NCBI GenBank assembly: GCA_020848515.1
Contig: JADLIA010000031.1
Span: 1-57,119, forward strand
Reading direction: 5' to 3'
DNA: 57,119 nucleotides
Source of the DNA: Rubrivivax sp.
Lineage (GTDB): Bacteria > Pseudomonadota > Gammaproteobacteria > Burkholderiales > Burkholderiaceae_C
The notes beneath the pieces were generated by a model. It ran no database searches. It was not told the DNA's origin and saw only the letters and a list, made by a program, of their open reading frames with translations. This document shows, piece after piece, positions 41,425 to 50,691 of this stretch (within the stretch, counting starts at the first letter, position 1; each line of letters starts with the position of its first letter). Position numbers and translations under genes: made by a program.

Positions 41425-43158
41425 ATGGAGACGCTCGCCCCCGACACCGCCCTCGACCACGCCGCAGACGCGGCCCCGCCCGAACCCGCCACCCAGCCCG
41501 CATCGTCGGCGCCCTCGCCAGGCAGCGTCGCCGCCCTGAGCGGCCTGTCGGCGCTGCTGGCGAGCGGCCTGGCCGCCTGCGGGGGCGGCGGCGAGGCCAC
41601 TCAGGCGGATCCGCCTGCCGCCCCGATCTCGGCCGCCGAGGCGGCGCGCTTTCTGCAGCAGGCGCAGTTTTCGTCCAGCGACGCCGACATCGCCGCCGTG
41701 CGGTCGCAGGGCTACGCGCGCTGGCTGGACGCGCAGATGCAGGCGCCCAGCCACACCAGCGGCTGGGACTGGCTGGTCGAGCAAGGCTATCAACAGGAAA
41801 GCCTGCGCTTCAACGGCGGCTACGCCGACCACATGATGTGGAACCAGCTGATCGCCGCGCCCGACGCCGTGCGCAAGCGGGTGGCGCTGGCGTGGTCGGA
41901 AATCATGGTGGTCTCGGGCAACGGCATCGACGGCTACTGGCCCTCGTTCGCCATGGCGGCCTACTGGGACCTGCTGAACCAGCACGCGTTCGGCAACTTC
42001 CGCGAGCTGCTGCAGGCCATCACCCTCAACCCGGCCATGGGCGCCTATCTGAACACACGCGGCAACAAGAAGGCCAACGCCAGCGGCCGTGTGCCGGACG
42101 AGAACTACGCACGCGAAGTGATGCAGCTGTTCACCATCGGCCTGTACGAGCTCAACCCCGACGGCACGCTGCGCGGCGGCCAGCCGCAGGAAACCTACGG
42201 CCCGGCCGACGTCAGCCAGCTGGCCCAGGTCTTCACCGGCTACGACCTCGACGCCGCCAGCGGTGCCTACAAGACCGATCCGGCGCCGTTTCGCCGTCCG
42301 ATGAAGCTCAACCCGGCCCAGCACGCGGGCGACAGCGTGACCGTGCTGGGCCGCAGCATCGCCGCCGGCGACGGCACGGCGCGCCTGCGCCAGGCGCTCG
42401 ACATCCTGTTCGAGCACCCCAACGTGGGGCCCTTCATCGGCCGCCAGCTGATTCAGCGCCTGGTCACCAGCGCGCCCAGCCCCGCCTATGTCGGGCGGGT
42501 GGCGGCGGCCTTCAACGACAACGGCGCCGGCGTGCGCGGCGACCTGCGCGCCGTCACCCGGGCCGTGCTGCTGGATCCGGAGGCGCGCCAGGACCCCAAG
42601 CTCAACGGCCCGGCCTGGGGCAAGCTGCGCGAACCCATGATCCGCTTCGTGCAGTGGGCGCGCAGCTTCGGCGCCACCTCCAGCGACGGCAAGTGGATCC
42701 TGTGGGACCTGTCCGACCCTTCCACCGCGCTCGGCCAGAGCCCGCTGCGCAGCCCCTCGGTGTTCAACTTCTTCCGCCCCGGCTACGTGCCGCCGGGCAC
42801 CGCGCTGGCCGAGCGCGGCCAGCCGGCGCCGGAGTTCCAGCTCACCAACGAGAACTCGGTGGCCGGCTACCTCAACTACATGCAGGGCGCCATCGCCTGG
42901 GGCGCCTGGGGCAGCAAGACCAGCAAGGTCTGGGTCGAACGCTACACGCACGAGATGGCGCTGGTGCAGGACGCGGCGGCGCTGGTCGAGCGGCTCAACC
43001 TGCTGCTGGCGGCCGGCCAGCTCTCGCCCGCCACCGTCGCCACCATCCGCGACGCCATCGCCACCCTCAAGCCCGACAGCGACTGGGGCCGCAACCAGCG
43101 CGTCTGGTCGGCCATCGCGCTGGTGATGGCCTGTCCCGAATACCTGGTGCAGAAATGA
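41425..43158 (+). CDS. DUF1800 domain-containing protein
   Basis: The 577-residue protein has a lipoprotein-like segment in an unusual position: about 48 residues of Ala/Pro-rich sequence precede LSGLSALLASGLAAC followed by GGGGEA. The DUF1800 domain then covers most of the rest (AARFLQQAQFSSSDADIAAV, NYAREVMQLFTIGLYELNPDG, FNFFRPGYVPPG). DUF1800 proteins are of unknown function and nearly always paired with a DUF1501 partner, as here (ATGA overlap). A location outside the cytoplasm is inferred. Nothing in the sequence identifies a substrate. Confidence 0.9.
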   Translation: METLAPDTALDHAADAAPPEPATQPASSAPSPGSVAALSGLSALLASGLAACGGGGEATQADPPAAPISAAEAARFLQQAQFSSSDADIAAVRSQGYARWLDAQMQAPSHTSGWDWLVEQGYQQESLRFNGGYADHMMWNQLIAAPDAVRKRVALAWSEIMVVSGNGIDGYWPSFAMAAYWDLLNQHAFGNFRELLQAITLNPAMGAYLNTRGNKKANASGRVPDENYAREVMQLFTIGLYELNPDGTLRGGQPQETYGPADVSQLAQVFTGYDLDAASGAYKTDPAPFRRPMKLNPAQHAGDSVTVLGRSIAAGDGTARLRQALDILFEHPNVGPFIGRQLIQRLVTSAPSPAYVGRVAAAFNDNGAGVRGDLRAVTRAVLLDPEARQDPKLNGPAWGKLREPMIRFVQWARSFGATSSDGKWILWDLSDPSTALGQSPLRSPSVFNFFRPGYVPPGTALAERGQPAPEFQLTNENSVAGYLNYMQGAIAWGAWGSKTSKVWVERYTHEMALVQDAAALVERLNLLLAAGQLSPATVATIRDAIATLKPDSDWGRNQRVWSAIALVMACPEYLVQK

Positions 43159-44576
43159 ATCCCACGGCCATCCACCGCATGTCTTCCCCTGCCCGGCGCG
43201 CCTTTCTGCGCCGGCTCGGCCAGCTCGGCCTTGCCGGCAGCGCCGCACCCTGGGCCATCAACCTGGCGGCGATAGGCGAAGCCGCGGCCTTCAGCGCCGA
43301 CGGCTACAAGGCCCTGGTGTGCGTCTTTCTGTACGGCGGCAACGACAACGGCAACACCCTGATTCCCTACGACAGCGCCAGCCACGCCGACTACGCCACG
43401 GCGCGGCAGTCGCTTGCCATCGCGCGCGCCAACCTGGCCGGCACCGTGCTGAGCGGCAGCGGCCTGCCGGCCGGCCGCGAATATGCGCTGGCACCCCAGC
43501 TGGCGCCGCTCAAGCCGCTGTTCGACGCCAAGCGGCTGGCGCTGCAGCTCAACGTCGGCCCGCTGCGCGTGCCCACCACGCTGGAGCAGTACCGGGCGCG
43601 CTCGGTGCCTCTGCCGCCCAAGCTGTTCTCGCACAACGACCAGCAATCGGTCTGGCAAAGCTCGGCCGCCGAAGGTGCGGTCAGGGGCTGGGGTGGCCGG
43701 CTGGGCGATCTGGCCCTGGCCGGCAACGAAGGCAGCGCCCTGTTCACCTGCCTGTCGGTCACCGGCAACGCGGTGTTCCTGTCGGGCGAGCACGCACTGG
43801 CCTACCAGATCGGCGCCGGCGGGGCGGTGGCGATCAAGGGCGTGACCCAGGACGACGGCATGTACGGCGCCCAGGCCTGCCGCCAGGCGCTGCGCACGCT
43901 GATCACCGAGCCGCGCGCCCAGGTGCTGGAGAGCGAGCTCAACCGCATCACCGCGCGTTCGCTGGACTCGCACGCCGTGCTGGCGGGGGCGCTGGCCACC
44001 AGCGTCGGCCAGTTCGACGCCGTCCTGCCCGATCAGGTGGACGGGCGGCGCCGCACGCTCAACCAGCAGCTCAAGATGGTGGCGCGCCTGATCGCCGCGC
44101 GCGGCCAGCTGGGGCCCAGGCGCCAGGTGTTCCTGGTCTCGCTGGGTGGCTTCGACAACCACGACAACCTGATGGACCGGCACCCGGCGCTGCTGACCGA
44201 GCTGGGCGCGGGTCTGGCCGGGTTTCAGCAGGCGCTGGACGCGCTGGGCGTGGGGCCACAGGTCACCACCTTCACGGCGTCCGACTTCGGCCGCACCCTG
44301 GTGTCCAACGGCGACGGCTCCGACCACGGCTGGGGCAGCCACCATTTCGTGCTGGGCGGCGCGGTGCGCGGCGGTGCCTTCTACGGTCAGGCGCCGCAGG
44401 CCGTGCTGAACGGCCCGGAAGACGTCGGTCAGGGCCGCCTGCTGCCCACCACGGCGGTCGACCAGTACGCCGCCACGCTGGCGCGCTGGTTCGGCGTCAG
44501 CGACACCGAACTGCCCCTGGTGGCGCCCGCCATCGGGCAGTTCGGCACGCGCGACCTGGGTTTTCTGGGCGCATAG
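43155..44576 (+). CDS. DUF1501 domain-containing (sulfatase-like) protein
   Basis: The 473-residue protein starts with a twin-arginine signal (SPARRAFLRRLGQLGLAGSAAPWAINLAA). The mature part has the DUF1501 pattern LVCVFLYGGNDNGNTLIPYD, KLFSHNDQQSVWQSS, VFLVSLGGFDNHDNLMDRH and FTASDFGRTLVSNGDGSDHGWGSHHFVLGG. This resembles the alkaline-phosphatase/sulfatase superfamily, with His/Asp clusters that could bind metal. Its substrate is unknown. It is translationally coupled to the DUF1800 gene upstream and likely acts with it in the periplasm after Tat export as a folded protein. Confidence 0.9.
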   Translation: MNPTAIHRMSSPARRAFLRRLGQLGLAGSAAPWAINLAAIGEAAAFSADGYKALVCVFLYGGNDNGNTLIPYDSASHADYATARQSLAIARANLAGTVLSGSGLPAGREYALAPQLAPLKPLFDAKRLALQLNVGPLRVPTTLEQYRARSVPLPPKLFSHNDQQSVWQSSAAEGAVRGWGGRLGDLALAGNEGSALFTCLSVTGNAVFLSGEHALAYQIGAGGAVAIKGVTQDDGMYGAQACRQALRTLITEPRAQVLESELNRITARSLDSHAVLAGALATSVGQFDAVLPDQVDGRRRTLNQQLKMVARLIAARGQLGPRRQVFLVSLGGFDNHDNLMDRHPALLTELGAGLAGFQQALDALGVGPQVTTFTASDFGRTLVSNGDGSDHGWGSHHFVLGGAVRGGAFYGQAPQAVLNGPEDVGQGRLLPTTAVDQYAATLARWFGVSDTELPLVAPAIGQFGTRDLGFLGA

Positions 44577-44580
44577 GCCA

Positions 44581-44604
44581 ACCCGCCGGCGCAGCCCGGC
44601 GGGT
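44581..44604. terminator. Hairpin between convergent DUF1501 and hsp20 genes
   Basis: ACCCGCCGG and CCGGCGGGT form a perfect 9-bp GC-rich stem around a six-base loop four bases after the DUF1501 stop. There is no T run, so it may be a bidirectional or Rho-assisted terminator. Confidence 0.45.
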
Positions 44605-44615
44605 CGGCGTGGCGC

Positions 44616-45044
44616 TTACTCGATGGTCAGGCGCTGCGAGCCACTGACCTGCTTCTTGGGCAGGGTGAGCGTCAGCACGCCGTTGTCGTACCTGGCCTTG
44701 GCGGCGCTCTGGTCGATGTCCTGGGGCAGCTGGAAGCTGCGCGCCACGGCACCGTAGTAGCGCTCGCTGCGCAGCACGCGCTCGCCGCTGGACTGGCTGT
44801 CCTGCTGCTTGATTTCGGCGCGCACCGTCACCACGCTGCCGTCGATCGAGACGTGAATGTCGTCCTTGCCGACGCCGGGCACTTCGGCCTCGACGGTGTA
44901 GGTGCCGTTGTTTTCCTTCACGTCGATGCGGATCTGCGCCGCCGTCGGCAGCGGATCGCCATGCAGCGGCTTGACGAAGAAGCCGGGCGCGAAGTCGTTG
45001 AAGAAGTCATCGAAGAGTCGGCTGCGAACGATGGGGTTGGCCAT
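44616..45044 (-). CDS. Small heat-shock protein (Hsp20/alpha-crystallin family)
   Basis: The 142-residue chaperone holds unfolding proteins until ATP-dependent refolding. A hydrophobic N-terminus ([19 protein letters not shown]) precedes the alpha-crystallin domain with [50 protein letters not shown] is the conserved end, with a short tail. AAAGGAGA stands directly before the ATG, a strong ribosome-binding site. I could not pick out a clear heat-shock promoter. It is convergent with the DUF1501 gene. Confidence 0.93.
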   Translation of the reverse strand: MANPIVRSRLFDDFFNDFAPGFFVKPLHGDPLPTAAQIRIDVKENNGTYTVEAEVPGVGKDDIHVSIDGSVVTVRAEIKQQDSQSSGERVLRSERYYGAVARSFQLPQDIDQSAAKARYDNGVLTLTLPKKQVSGSQRLTIE

Positions 45045-45241
45045 GTGAATCTCCTTTCGGTGGATGCGATGAAGGGTTGAAACCTCCCTTGCTCAGCAGG
45101 TGTGAACGGCGCGCCCGATTTCAAGGGTGCCGCGCCGGTGCTGGCGGCGGCGCCGGCGCCGGTCGCCAAAGCATGGGAAAATGCGTCTCCTGTTGCCCCG
45201 CGCCATCGCGCGCCGCGGGCCCCACGCTCTTCCCACAACCC

Positions 45242-46147
45242 ATGTCGTCTTCCCTGCACCCCATGCTCAACGTGGCCATCCGGGCCGCGCGCGCCGCTGG
45301 CGCCATCATCAACCGCGCCGCGCTCGACGTCGAGGCCGTGCGCATCTCGCAGAAGCAGGTCAACGACTTCGTCACCGAAGTCGATCACGCCAGCGAAGAC
45401 GCCATCATCGACACCCTGCTGCACGCCTACCCCGGCCACGGCATCCATGCCGAGGAATCGGGCACCACGCGCGGCAACCCCCAGTCCGACCATGTCTGGA
45501 TCATCGATCCGCTGGACGGCACCACCAACTTCATCCACGGCTTTCCGGTCTACTGCGTCAGCATCGCGCTGGCGGTCAAGGGCCGCATCGAGCAGGCCGT
45601 CATCTACGACCCCACGCGCAACGACCTGTTCACCGCCACGCGCGGGCGCGGCGCCTTCCTGAACGACCGGCGCATCCGCGTCAGCAAGCGCACGCGCCTG
45701 CCCGAGTGCCTGATCTCCACCGGCTTTCCGTACCGCAAGGGCGACGACTTCCAGGGCTATCTGCGCATGATGGCCGACGTGATGCAGCGCACCGCCGGCC
45801 TGCGCCGCCCCGGCGCCGCCGCGCTCGACCTGGCCTACGTGGCGGCCGGTCACACCGACGGTTTCTTCGAGACCGGCCTCAAACCCTGGGACCTGGCCGC
45901 CGGCAGCCTGCTGATCACCGAAGCGGGCGGTCTGATCGGCAACTTCAGCGGCGAAGCCGGCTTTCTGGAGCAAGGCGAATGCCTGGCCGGCAACCCGCGC
46001 GTGTTCGCCCAGCTGGTGCAGCTGCTGCGCCCGCATTCGCGCTTCGACGGCGCGCCGCAGCCCAGCGGCGAGCAGCGCGCGCCCCTGAGCCTGCGCAAGA
46101 CCGACGAAGCGGCCCAGCCCGCCACCACCCCACCCCTGCAGCCGTGA
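45242..46147 (+). CDS. suhB: Inositol monophosphatase family protein (SuhB type)
   Basis: The 301-residue enzyme removes phosphate from inositol-1-phosphate and also serves as a transcription antitermination factor with NusA in enterobacteria. Motifs: [16 protein letters not shown], the metal-site [23 protein letters not shown] (Asp-x-Asp-Gly-Thr) and [17 protein letters not shown]. An extra disordered Pro/Ala/Gln-rich tail of about 35 residues follows the domain, which is not in E. coli SuhB. The gene overlaps trmB by four bases (GTGA). Confidence 0.93.
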   Translation: MSSSLHPMLNVAIRAARAAGAIINRAALDVEAVRISQKQVNDFVTEVDHASEDAIIDTLLHAYPGHGIHAEESGTTRGNPQSDHVWIIDPLDGTTNFIHGFPVYCVSIALAVKGRIEQAVIYDPTRNDLFTATRGRGAFLNDRRIRVSKRTRLPECLISTGFPYRKGDDFQGYLRMMADVMQRTAGLRRPGAAALDLAYVAAGHTDGFFETGLKPWDLAAGSLLITEAGGLIGNFSGEAGFLEQGECLAGNPRVFAQLVQLLRPHSRFDGAPQPSGEQRAPLSLRKTDEAAQPATTPPLQP

Positions 46148-46908
46148 CGGCCCACCCTCCGGACGCCGCCGGCCCGGCGGCGCAGGCCGGCGCCGACGTG
46201 ACGCACCCGCGCGCCATCCGCAGCTTCGTCACGCGCGCCGGCCGCACCACCCGCGGCCAGGCCCGCGCGCTGGCCGAGCTGGGGCCGCGCTTTGTCCTGC
46301 CCTACGACCAGAATGTTCCTGATTTGATAGCTTCCTGCGCAAGCCAGACAAGCGCCGGAGGCCAAAAATATCAGAAAGCGGTGCTGGAGATCGGTTTTGG
46401 CATGGGCCATGCCACGGCGCACATCGCGGCGCTCATGCCGGACACCCTGTTCATCGGCTGCGAAGTGCATGAAGCGGGCGTCGGCGCGCTGCTCAAGCTG
46501 ATCGGTGAGCAGGGTCTGGACAACATCCGCATCGTGCCGCACGACGCCGTGCAGGTGCTGCGCCACATGATCGCGCCCGGCACGCTGGACGGCATCCACA
46601 TCTTCTTTCCCGACCCCTGGCACAAGACGCGCCACCACAAGCGCCGCCTGATCCAGCCGCCCTTCGTGCGCGAGCTGGCCGAGCGCCTGCGGCCGGGCGG
46701 CCAGCTGCATCTGGCCACCGACTGGCAGCCCTACGCCGAGCAGATGCTGGCCGTGCTGAGCGCCGAGCCGCTGCTGGTCAACACCGCCGACGGCTATGCA
46801 CCGCGCCCGGACTATCGGCCGCAGACCAAGTTCGAGCGCCGCGGCCTGCGGCTGGGCCACGGCGTGTGGGACCTGGTGTTCCGGCGCCGGCTGGCCGAGA
46901 TGGCGTGA
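46144..46908 (+). CDS. trmB: tRNA (guanine-N7-)-methyltransferase with repeat-derived insert
   Basis: The 254-residue SAM-dependent enzyme makes m7G46 in tRNA. Visible are [16 protein letters not shown], the SAM motif [29 protein letters not shown], the signature [20 protein letters not shown] and [10 protein letters not shown]. Residues about 59-75 ([17 protein letters not shown]), between LPYDQNV and the SAM motif, are encoded by a family 1 repeat; relatives have a shorter variable loop there. No ATG is suitable: GTG 46144 overlaps the suhB stop. Confidence 0.94.
   Translation: MTAHPPDAAGPAAQAGADVTHPRAIRSFVTRAGRTTRGQARALAELGPRFVLPYDQNVPDLIASCASQTSAGGQKYQKAVLEIGFGMGHATAHIAALMPDTLFIGCEVHEAGVGALLKLIGEQGLDNIRIVPHDAVQVLRHMIAPGTLDGIHIFFPDPWHKTRHHKRRLIQPPFVRELAERLRPGGQLHLATDWQPYAEQMLAVLSAEPLLVNTADGYAPRPDYRPQTKFERRGLRLGHGVWDLVFRRRLAEMA
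46321..46369 (+). repeat. Family 1 repeat embedded in frame in trmB
   Basis: TTTGATAGC, TTCC, TGCGC-AAGCCAGACAA-GCGC and CGGAGGCCAAAAAT correspond base for base with the copy at 16284. Only the left arm of stem 1 is lost. The element has the same orientation as trmB. Confidence 0.88.
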
Positions 46909-46918
46909 ACACCCGCAC

Positions 46919-47860
46919 ATGGCCCGCGCCGCCCTGCCCCCGCTGCCGCCGCGCGACGGCGTCGGCCCCAGCTGCGTGGTGGTGCCCGGCGCCGGCTGGC
47001 CCACGGTGCTGGACTTCCTGGCCGAACGCCTGCCGGCGCTGACGCGCCAGGCCTGGCAGCAGCGCCTGCAAGGCGGTCAGGTGCTGGACGCGCAGGGTCG
47101 CCCGGTGGCCGCCGAGCTGGCCTGCCGCAGCGGCCTGCGTCTGTACTACTACCGCGGCTGGGCCGACGAGCCTGCGCTGGAGGGCGCGCCCGAGCAAATC
47201 GTGTTTCAGGACGACTGGCTGGTGGTGGCCGACAAACCGCACTTCATGCCGGTCACGCCGGCCGGCCGCTTCGTGCAGCGCAGCCTGCTGGTGCGCCTGA
47301 AGCGCCGGCTGGGCCTGCCCGGCCTCAGCCCCATCCACCGCATCGACCGCGAAACCGCCGGGCTGGTGGTGTTGGCCGTGCAGCCGCACACCCGCGCCGC
47401 CTACCAGGGGCTGTTCCGCGACCGCGCGGTGCACAAGCTGTACGAGGCGGTGGCGCCCGACCGGGCCGAGCTGGCGCAGCCCCGCACCCACCGCAGCCGG
47501 CTGGAGCCCGATCCGCAGCGCTTCTTCATCTCGCGCGAGCAACCCGGCGCGCCCAACAGCGAAACCCATGTGGCGCGCGCCGCCGTGCTGGGCAAACACG
47601 CGCTCTACCACCTGCGCCCGGTGAGCGGCCAGCGCCACCAGCTGCGGCTGCACCTGTGCGCCCTGGGCGCGCCGATCCTGGGCGATGCCTTCTATCCGCA
47701 CGTGCTGCGCGGTCCCGACGCGCCGGACGACCGGACGCGCCCGCTGCAACTGCTGGCGCGCGAGCTGGCGTTCGACGACCCGTACACCGGCCAGCGGCGC
47801 CAGTTCACTTCCGGTCTGGAGCTGGCGGCGGCGGCGCAGCGCTGGCCGCTCACGTCATAG
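46919..47860 (+). CDS. RluA-family pseudouridine synthase
   Basis: The 313-residue enzyme isomerises uridine in rRNA or tRNA. The catalytic motif HRIDRETAGLVVLA holds the active Asp at about residue 144. Also seen are FQDDWLVVADKPHFMPVTP and the late motif LRPVSGQRHQLRLHLCALGAPILGD. The N-terminal half (VLDFLAERLPALTRQAWQQRLQGGQVLDAQGRPV) resembles an S4-type RNA-binding fold. The exact target base is unknown. It begins ten bases after trmB and probably shares its transcript. Confidence 0.9.
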   Translation: MARAALPPLPPRDGVGPSCVVVPGAGWPTVLDFLAERLPALTRQAWQQRLQGGQVLDAQGRPVAAELACRSGLRLYYYRGWADEPALEGAPEQIVFQDDWLVVADKPHFMPVTPAGRFVQRSLLVRLKRRLGLPGLSPIHRIDRETAGLVVLAVQPHTRAAYQGLFRDRAVHKLYEAVAPDRAELAQPRTHRSRLEPDPQRFFISREQPGAPNSETHVARAAVLGKHALYHLRPVSGQRHQLRLHLCALGAPILGDAFYPHVLRGPDAPDDRTRPLQLLARELAFDDPYTGQRRQFTSGLELAAAAQRWPLTS

Positions 47861-47951
47861 GCCGGCGCAGCACAAGTCCCTGACGCGCGTCGCAGCCCAG
47901 CCAGAGGCTGGGCCCGACCGCGTTGTCCCAAGGCGCGCAGGCAACTCTGGC

Positions 47952-48029
47952 GCCGCGGCCTTCACCCTTGCCTGGCATGCCGCTCACGGCGCGGGTGGGC
48001 GCGTCCAACGGCCGTTTCCTGGTGGAATA
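47952..48029 (-). repeat. Family 2 element end (about 60 bases similar to 49955-50014)
   Basis: CTTGCCTGGCATGCCG..CACGGCGCGGG..GGGCGCGTCCAACGGCCGTTTCC parallels the right end of the element at 49768-50014. No matching left end was found, so this is a fragment. It occupies part of the 281-base gap 47861-48141, which otherwise shows no gene. Confidence 0.55.
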
Positions 48030-48141
48030 CCGTTCGGAAGGCACCCAACGCAACCACAATGCGGGCTGTGACGCGCATCTGCAACGATGAGCGGGGGTGT
48101 CTTGGCGTGCAAGGCGGGCGCAGGGGAGAACTCACAGCCTC

Positions 48142-48660
48142 TCACACTTCGGCCAGCGGGGCGACGTCGGTCACCGGCGCCAGCGGCACGTAGGCGCTTT
48201 CCTGGCGCGCCTGGCGGCGCTCGCTCAGGCGCTGGCGCACCTGTTCGCGCCTGTCGGCCACCTGTTCGGCCAGCGTGACGGCATCGACACCCACGTTGGC
48301 GGCCGCCACGATGGCCGCAATGCGCGACGAACTGCTGCGCACCGGGTCACGCTGGGTCTGGCTCAGTTCGTCGCGATCGCGCAACAGCAGGTGGAAGGGG
48401 CGGCCCTTGAGCTCGCCAAACTCCATCAGCTTGCGACGAAAGTACGCCTGGATTTCGCTTCGCGCCTCGTGCGGAATGCGTTGCGGCGTCTCGATCATCA
48501 GCAGCACACCCACGTGGCCATGCGCATCGCGCGTGGCGACGCAGCGTGCGCGCCCCACCAGGCCGACATGGCGCATCAAAAACCGACTGGCGCCCCGCAG
48601 ACGCCTGAGGTCAAGCGACGGCGCGCGCAGGCGGCGCCGAAGACGTTGGATAAACTGCAT
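48142..48660 (-). CDS. Hypothetical protein
   Basis: The 172-residue protein is not recognised. It is basic at the N-terminus (MQFIQRLRRRLRAPSLDLRRLRG) and has a central segment with beta-strand-like alternation (HVGVLLMIETPQRIP, GRPFHLLLRDRDELSQTQ). A helical, Arg/Gln-rich stretch follows near 140-160 (EQVADRREQVRQRLSERRQARQ). No signal peptide or membrane helix is seen. An upstream GTG/ATG extension to 48720 is possible but has less plausible composition. It is divergent from the metallo-hydrolase, with a hairpin and palindrome between them. Confidence 0.6.
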   Translation of the reverse strand: MQFIQRLRRRLRAPSLDLRRLRGASRFLMRHVGLVGRARCVATRDAHGHVGVLLMIETPQRIPHEARSEIQAYFRRKLMEFGELKGRPFHLLLRDRDELSQTQRDPVRSSSSRIAAIVAAANVGVDAVTLAEQVADRREQVRQRLSERRQARQESAYVPLAPVTDVAPLAEV

Positions 48661-48727
48661 CGAAACCCCGTACCCAGAGCACCCTTGCGGGCAAACCGGC
48701 TCCGCAGACACCCTGCGCAAACCGCCC

Positions 48728-48744
48728 CCCCCCGAATTGGGGGG
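48728..48744. terminator. C6/G6 hairpin in the divergent intergenic region
   Basis: CCCCCC and GGGGGG flank GAATT between two divergent genes. It may be a transcriptional stop or simply a structural feature; no T run follows. Confidence 0.3.
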
Positions 48745-48751
48745 CTGGCGC

Positions 48752-48766
48752 AGTTATACGATAACT
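48752..48766. promoter_or_regulatory. AGTTAT-ACG-ATAACT palindrome immediately before the metallo-hydrolase gene
   Basis: A perfect 6-bp inverted repeat ends ten bases before ATG 48776. It includes GATAAC, a possible -10. An operator overlapping the promoter of a leaderless message is the simplest reading. Confidence 0.45.
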
Positions 48767-48775
48767 TTTGTTTGT

Positions 48776-49723
48776 ATGTCACAAAGACCTGTGCAAGCGC
48801 TGGCCTTGCCCGACGATCTGGTCGTGCTGCAGCGTGACTGGCTGTCGTCCAACAACCTGCTTTGCCTGGGCGAGCAGGCCGCCATCGTCGACACCGGGCA
48901 CGTCAAGCACGCGGCGCAGACCGTGCGGCGGGTGCGCGCGGTGCTGGGCACGCAGCCGCTGGCAACCATCGCCCACACCCACCTCCACAGCGACCACTGC
49001 GGTGGCACCGGGGCGCTGCAGGCGGCCTGGCCGACCGCCACCACCTGGGTGCCCGAGCCCTCGCTCGACGCGGTCCAGCGCTGGGACGAAGACGCCCTGA
49101 GCTTCGACGGCACCGGCCAGCGCTGCGCCCGCTTCGGCGCCGATCGGGCGCTGGTGCCGGGCCAGCCGGTGCGCCTGGGCGCCCACGACTGGCAGGTGCA
49201 CGCCGCGCCGGGGCACGACAGCCTGGCGGTGCTGCTGTTCGAGCCGCGCCACGGCATCCTGGTGTCGGGTGACGCGCTGTGGGAACACGGCGTGGGCGTG
49301 ATCTTTCCGCACATCGACGGTTCGGCCGGTTTCGAGCCCTTCAACGAGACGCTGGACGTGATCGAGCGGCTGGCCCCCGAGATCGTCATCCCCGGCCACG
49401 GCGCCCCGTTCGGCCGCGCGGGTGGCGCCATCGACGCGGCACTGGGCCGCGCGCGCGAGCGCATCGCCACGTTCCAGGCACAGCCGGCGCAGCACGCCCT
49501 GTACGCCGCCAAGGTGCTGATCAAGTACCAGATGCTGGACGTCGACGCCATGACGCACGCCGACTTCGAGCGCTGGCTGAACGCCGCGCCCTCGCTGCAC
49601 CTGCTGCACCGCCAGCACCGGCCCGACCTGGACTGGCCCAGCTGGCTGGCGCATGTGCTGGCGCCCATGTTCGGCAAGGGCGTGCTGCAGCGCGACGCCA
49701 CCCACGTACGGGACGGCAACTGA
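48776..49723 (+). CDS. Metallo-beta-lactamase fold hydrolase
   Basis: The 315-residue protein has the MBL zinc motif TIAHTHLHSDHCGGTGAL (His-x-His-x-Asp-His, about residues 60-75), then PGHDSLAVLLF, LVSGDALW and IPGHGAPFG, which supply the remaining ligands. LQRDWLSSNNLLCLG at the start and a helical C-terminus (ALYAAKVLIKYQMLDVDAMTHADFERWL) resemble a subgroup related to hydroxyacylglutathione hydrolases. The substrate is unknown. There is no room for a ribosome-binding site after the palindrome. Confidence 0.9.
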   Translation: MSQRPVQALALPDDLVVLQRDWLSSNNLLCLGEQAAIVDTGHVKHAAQTVRRVRAVLGTQPLATIAHTHLHSDHCGGTGALQAAWPTATTWVPEPSLDAVQRWDEDALSFDGTGQRCARFGADRALVPGQPVRLGAHDWQVHAAPGHDSLAVLLFEPRHGILVSGDALWEHGVGVIFPHIDGSAGFEPFNETLDVIERLAPEIVIPGHGAPFGRAGGAIDAALGRARERIATFQAQPAQHALYAAKVLIKYQMLDVDAMTHADFERWLNAAPSLHLLHRQHRPDLDWPSWLAHVLAPMFGKGVLQRDATHVRDGN

Positions 49724-49767
49724 GCCTGCAATCGACGGCTGAATGCGCCTACCGAACAAATCCAGGC

Positions 49768-50039
49768 CATTGAACCTAGAAACGGCAGTTGACCGCTTGC
49801 CAACCTCGGGCAGACCGCATCGATGCGGGGTCTGGCGGCTGCGATGGCCTGCACCTCCTGGGTGAGCGCGCTGCGCACCCACCCGCACCGCGCTCGCCGC
49901 GCCATGCGGCGTTGCTCCTTCTTGCGGGCACGAGCCCGCGGCGTCGTAGCGTCTTGCCTGGCACGCCGATCACGGCACCGGCGGGCGCGTCCAACTGCCG
50001 CTTTTGGATTGAATCTGGGAACGGGCAGTTGACGGCTCG
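49768..50039. repeat. Family 2 element with inverted ends
   Basis: CATTGAACCTAGAAACGGCAGTTGACC at 49768 and the inverted form of ATTCAATCCAAAAGCGGCAGTTGGACGC ending at 50014 bound about 247 bases. A further direct end (ATTGAATCTGGGAACGGGCAGTTGACGG) overlaps to 50039. The 439-base gap 49724-50162 has no gene and is largely this element; the remaining bases (50040-50162) show nothing recognisable. Confidence 0.6.
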
Positions 50040-50162
50040 TGTACTTCGTGACGACCGCTTCTTCACCGGGCTTCGCACACCTTCACCTGATGGTAGAGCA
50101 TGCAACACGTCGATCGTGGACGCGAGTCGCTGCGATCGCGCGCGCCTTCGCCGGGCGCTGGC

Positions 50163-50648
50163 TCAGGGTTCGCCCAGCAAGGTGCCGATGGCCGCGCCCA
50201 GCACCAGGTCCGGCACATGGCCAAAGCTGTGCTGGCGCAAGCGTCCCTGACGGTCGATCAGCAGCAGCGTGGGCGTGCCTTGCATGCCGTAGGCACGCAT
50301 GGTGAGCGGCAGATCGTGGAGGTCGTCCGCGCGATCCACGCCAATCGGAAAACGCAGGCGGTTTTCGTGGATGTAGGCCGCCAGCGACACCGGCCGCATG
50401 GCCTCGTGGTGTTCGAACACCGTGTGCAGACCCAGCACCACCAGGCCCTGACGGCCCAACGCTTCATGCACCTGCTGCGCCTGCGGCGTCGCCAGGCGCA
50501 CGCAGGCCGGGCACAGCATCTGGAACGCATGCAGCATCACCACCTGACCGCGCAGCGCGGCCAGCGTCGGCGCGGTGTCGGTGTTGAACCACTGGCTCAC
50601 GTTCAACTCGGGCGCCGGACGGGCGGCAGCGGCGTTGGGCGGTGGCAT
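50163..50648 (-). CDS. Thioredoxin-like (redoxin/TlpA-type) protein
   Basis: The 161-residue protein has a thioredoxin fold pattern: LAALRGQVVMLHAFQMLCPACVRLATPQ with a CPAC active site at about residues 46-49. VVLGLHTVFEHHEAM follows, and the cis-Pro loop is GMQGTPTLLLIDRQGRLRQHSFG near residue 125. It lacks a signal peptide or membrane anchor, unlike TlpA or ResA proteins of the periplasm, so a cytosolic redox role is likely. It is flanked by the two repeat elements and has no operon partner. Confidence 0.85.
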   Translation of the reverse strand: MPPPNAAAARPAPELNVSQWFNTDTAPTLAALRGQVVMLHAFQMLCPACVRLATPQAQQVHEALGRQGLVVLGLHTVFEHHEAMRPVSLAAYIHENRLRFPIGVDRADDLHDLPLTMRAYGMQGTPTLLLIDRQGRLRQHSFGHVPDLVLGAAIGTLLGEP

Positions 50649-50691
50649 GGCAGAGCTTCCAGGGTGGTGGGCAGGCCATTATGGGCAGGTA

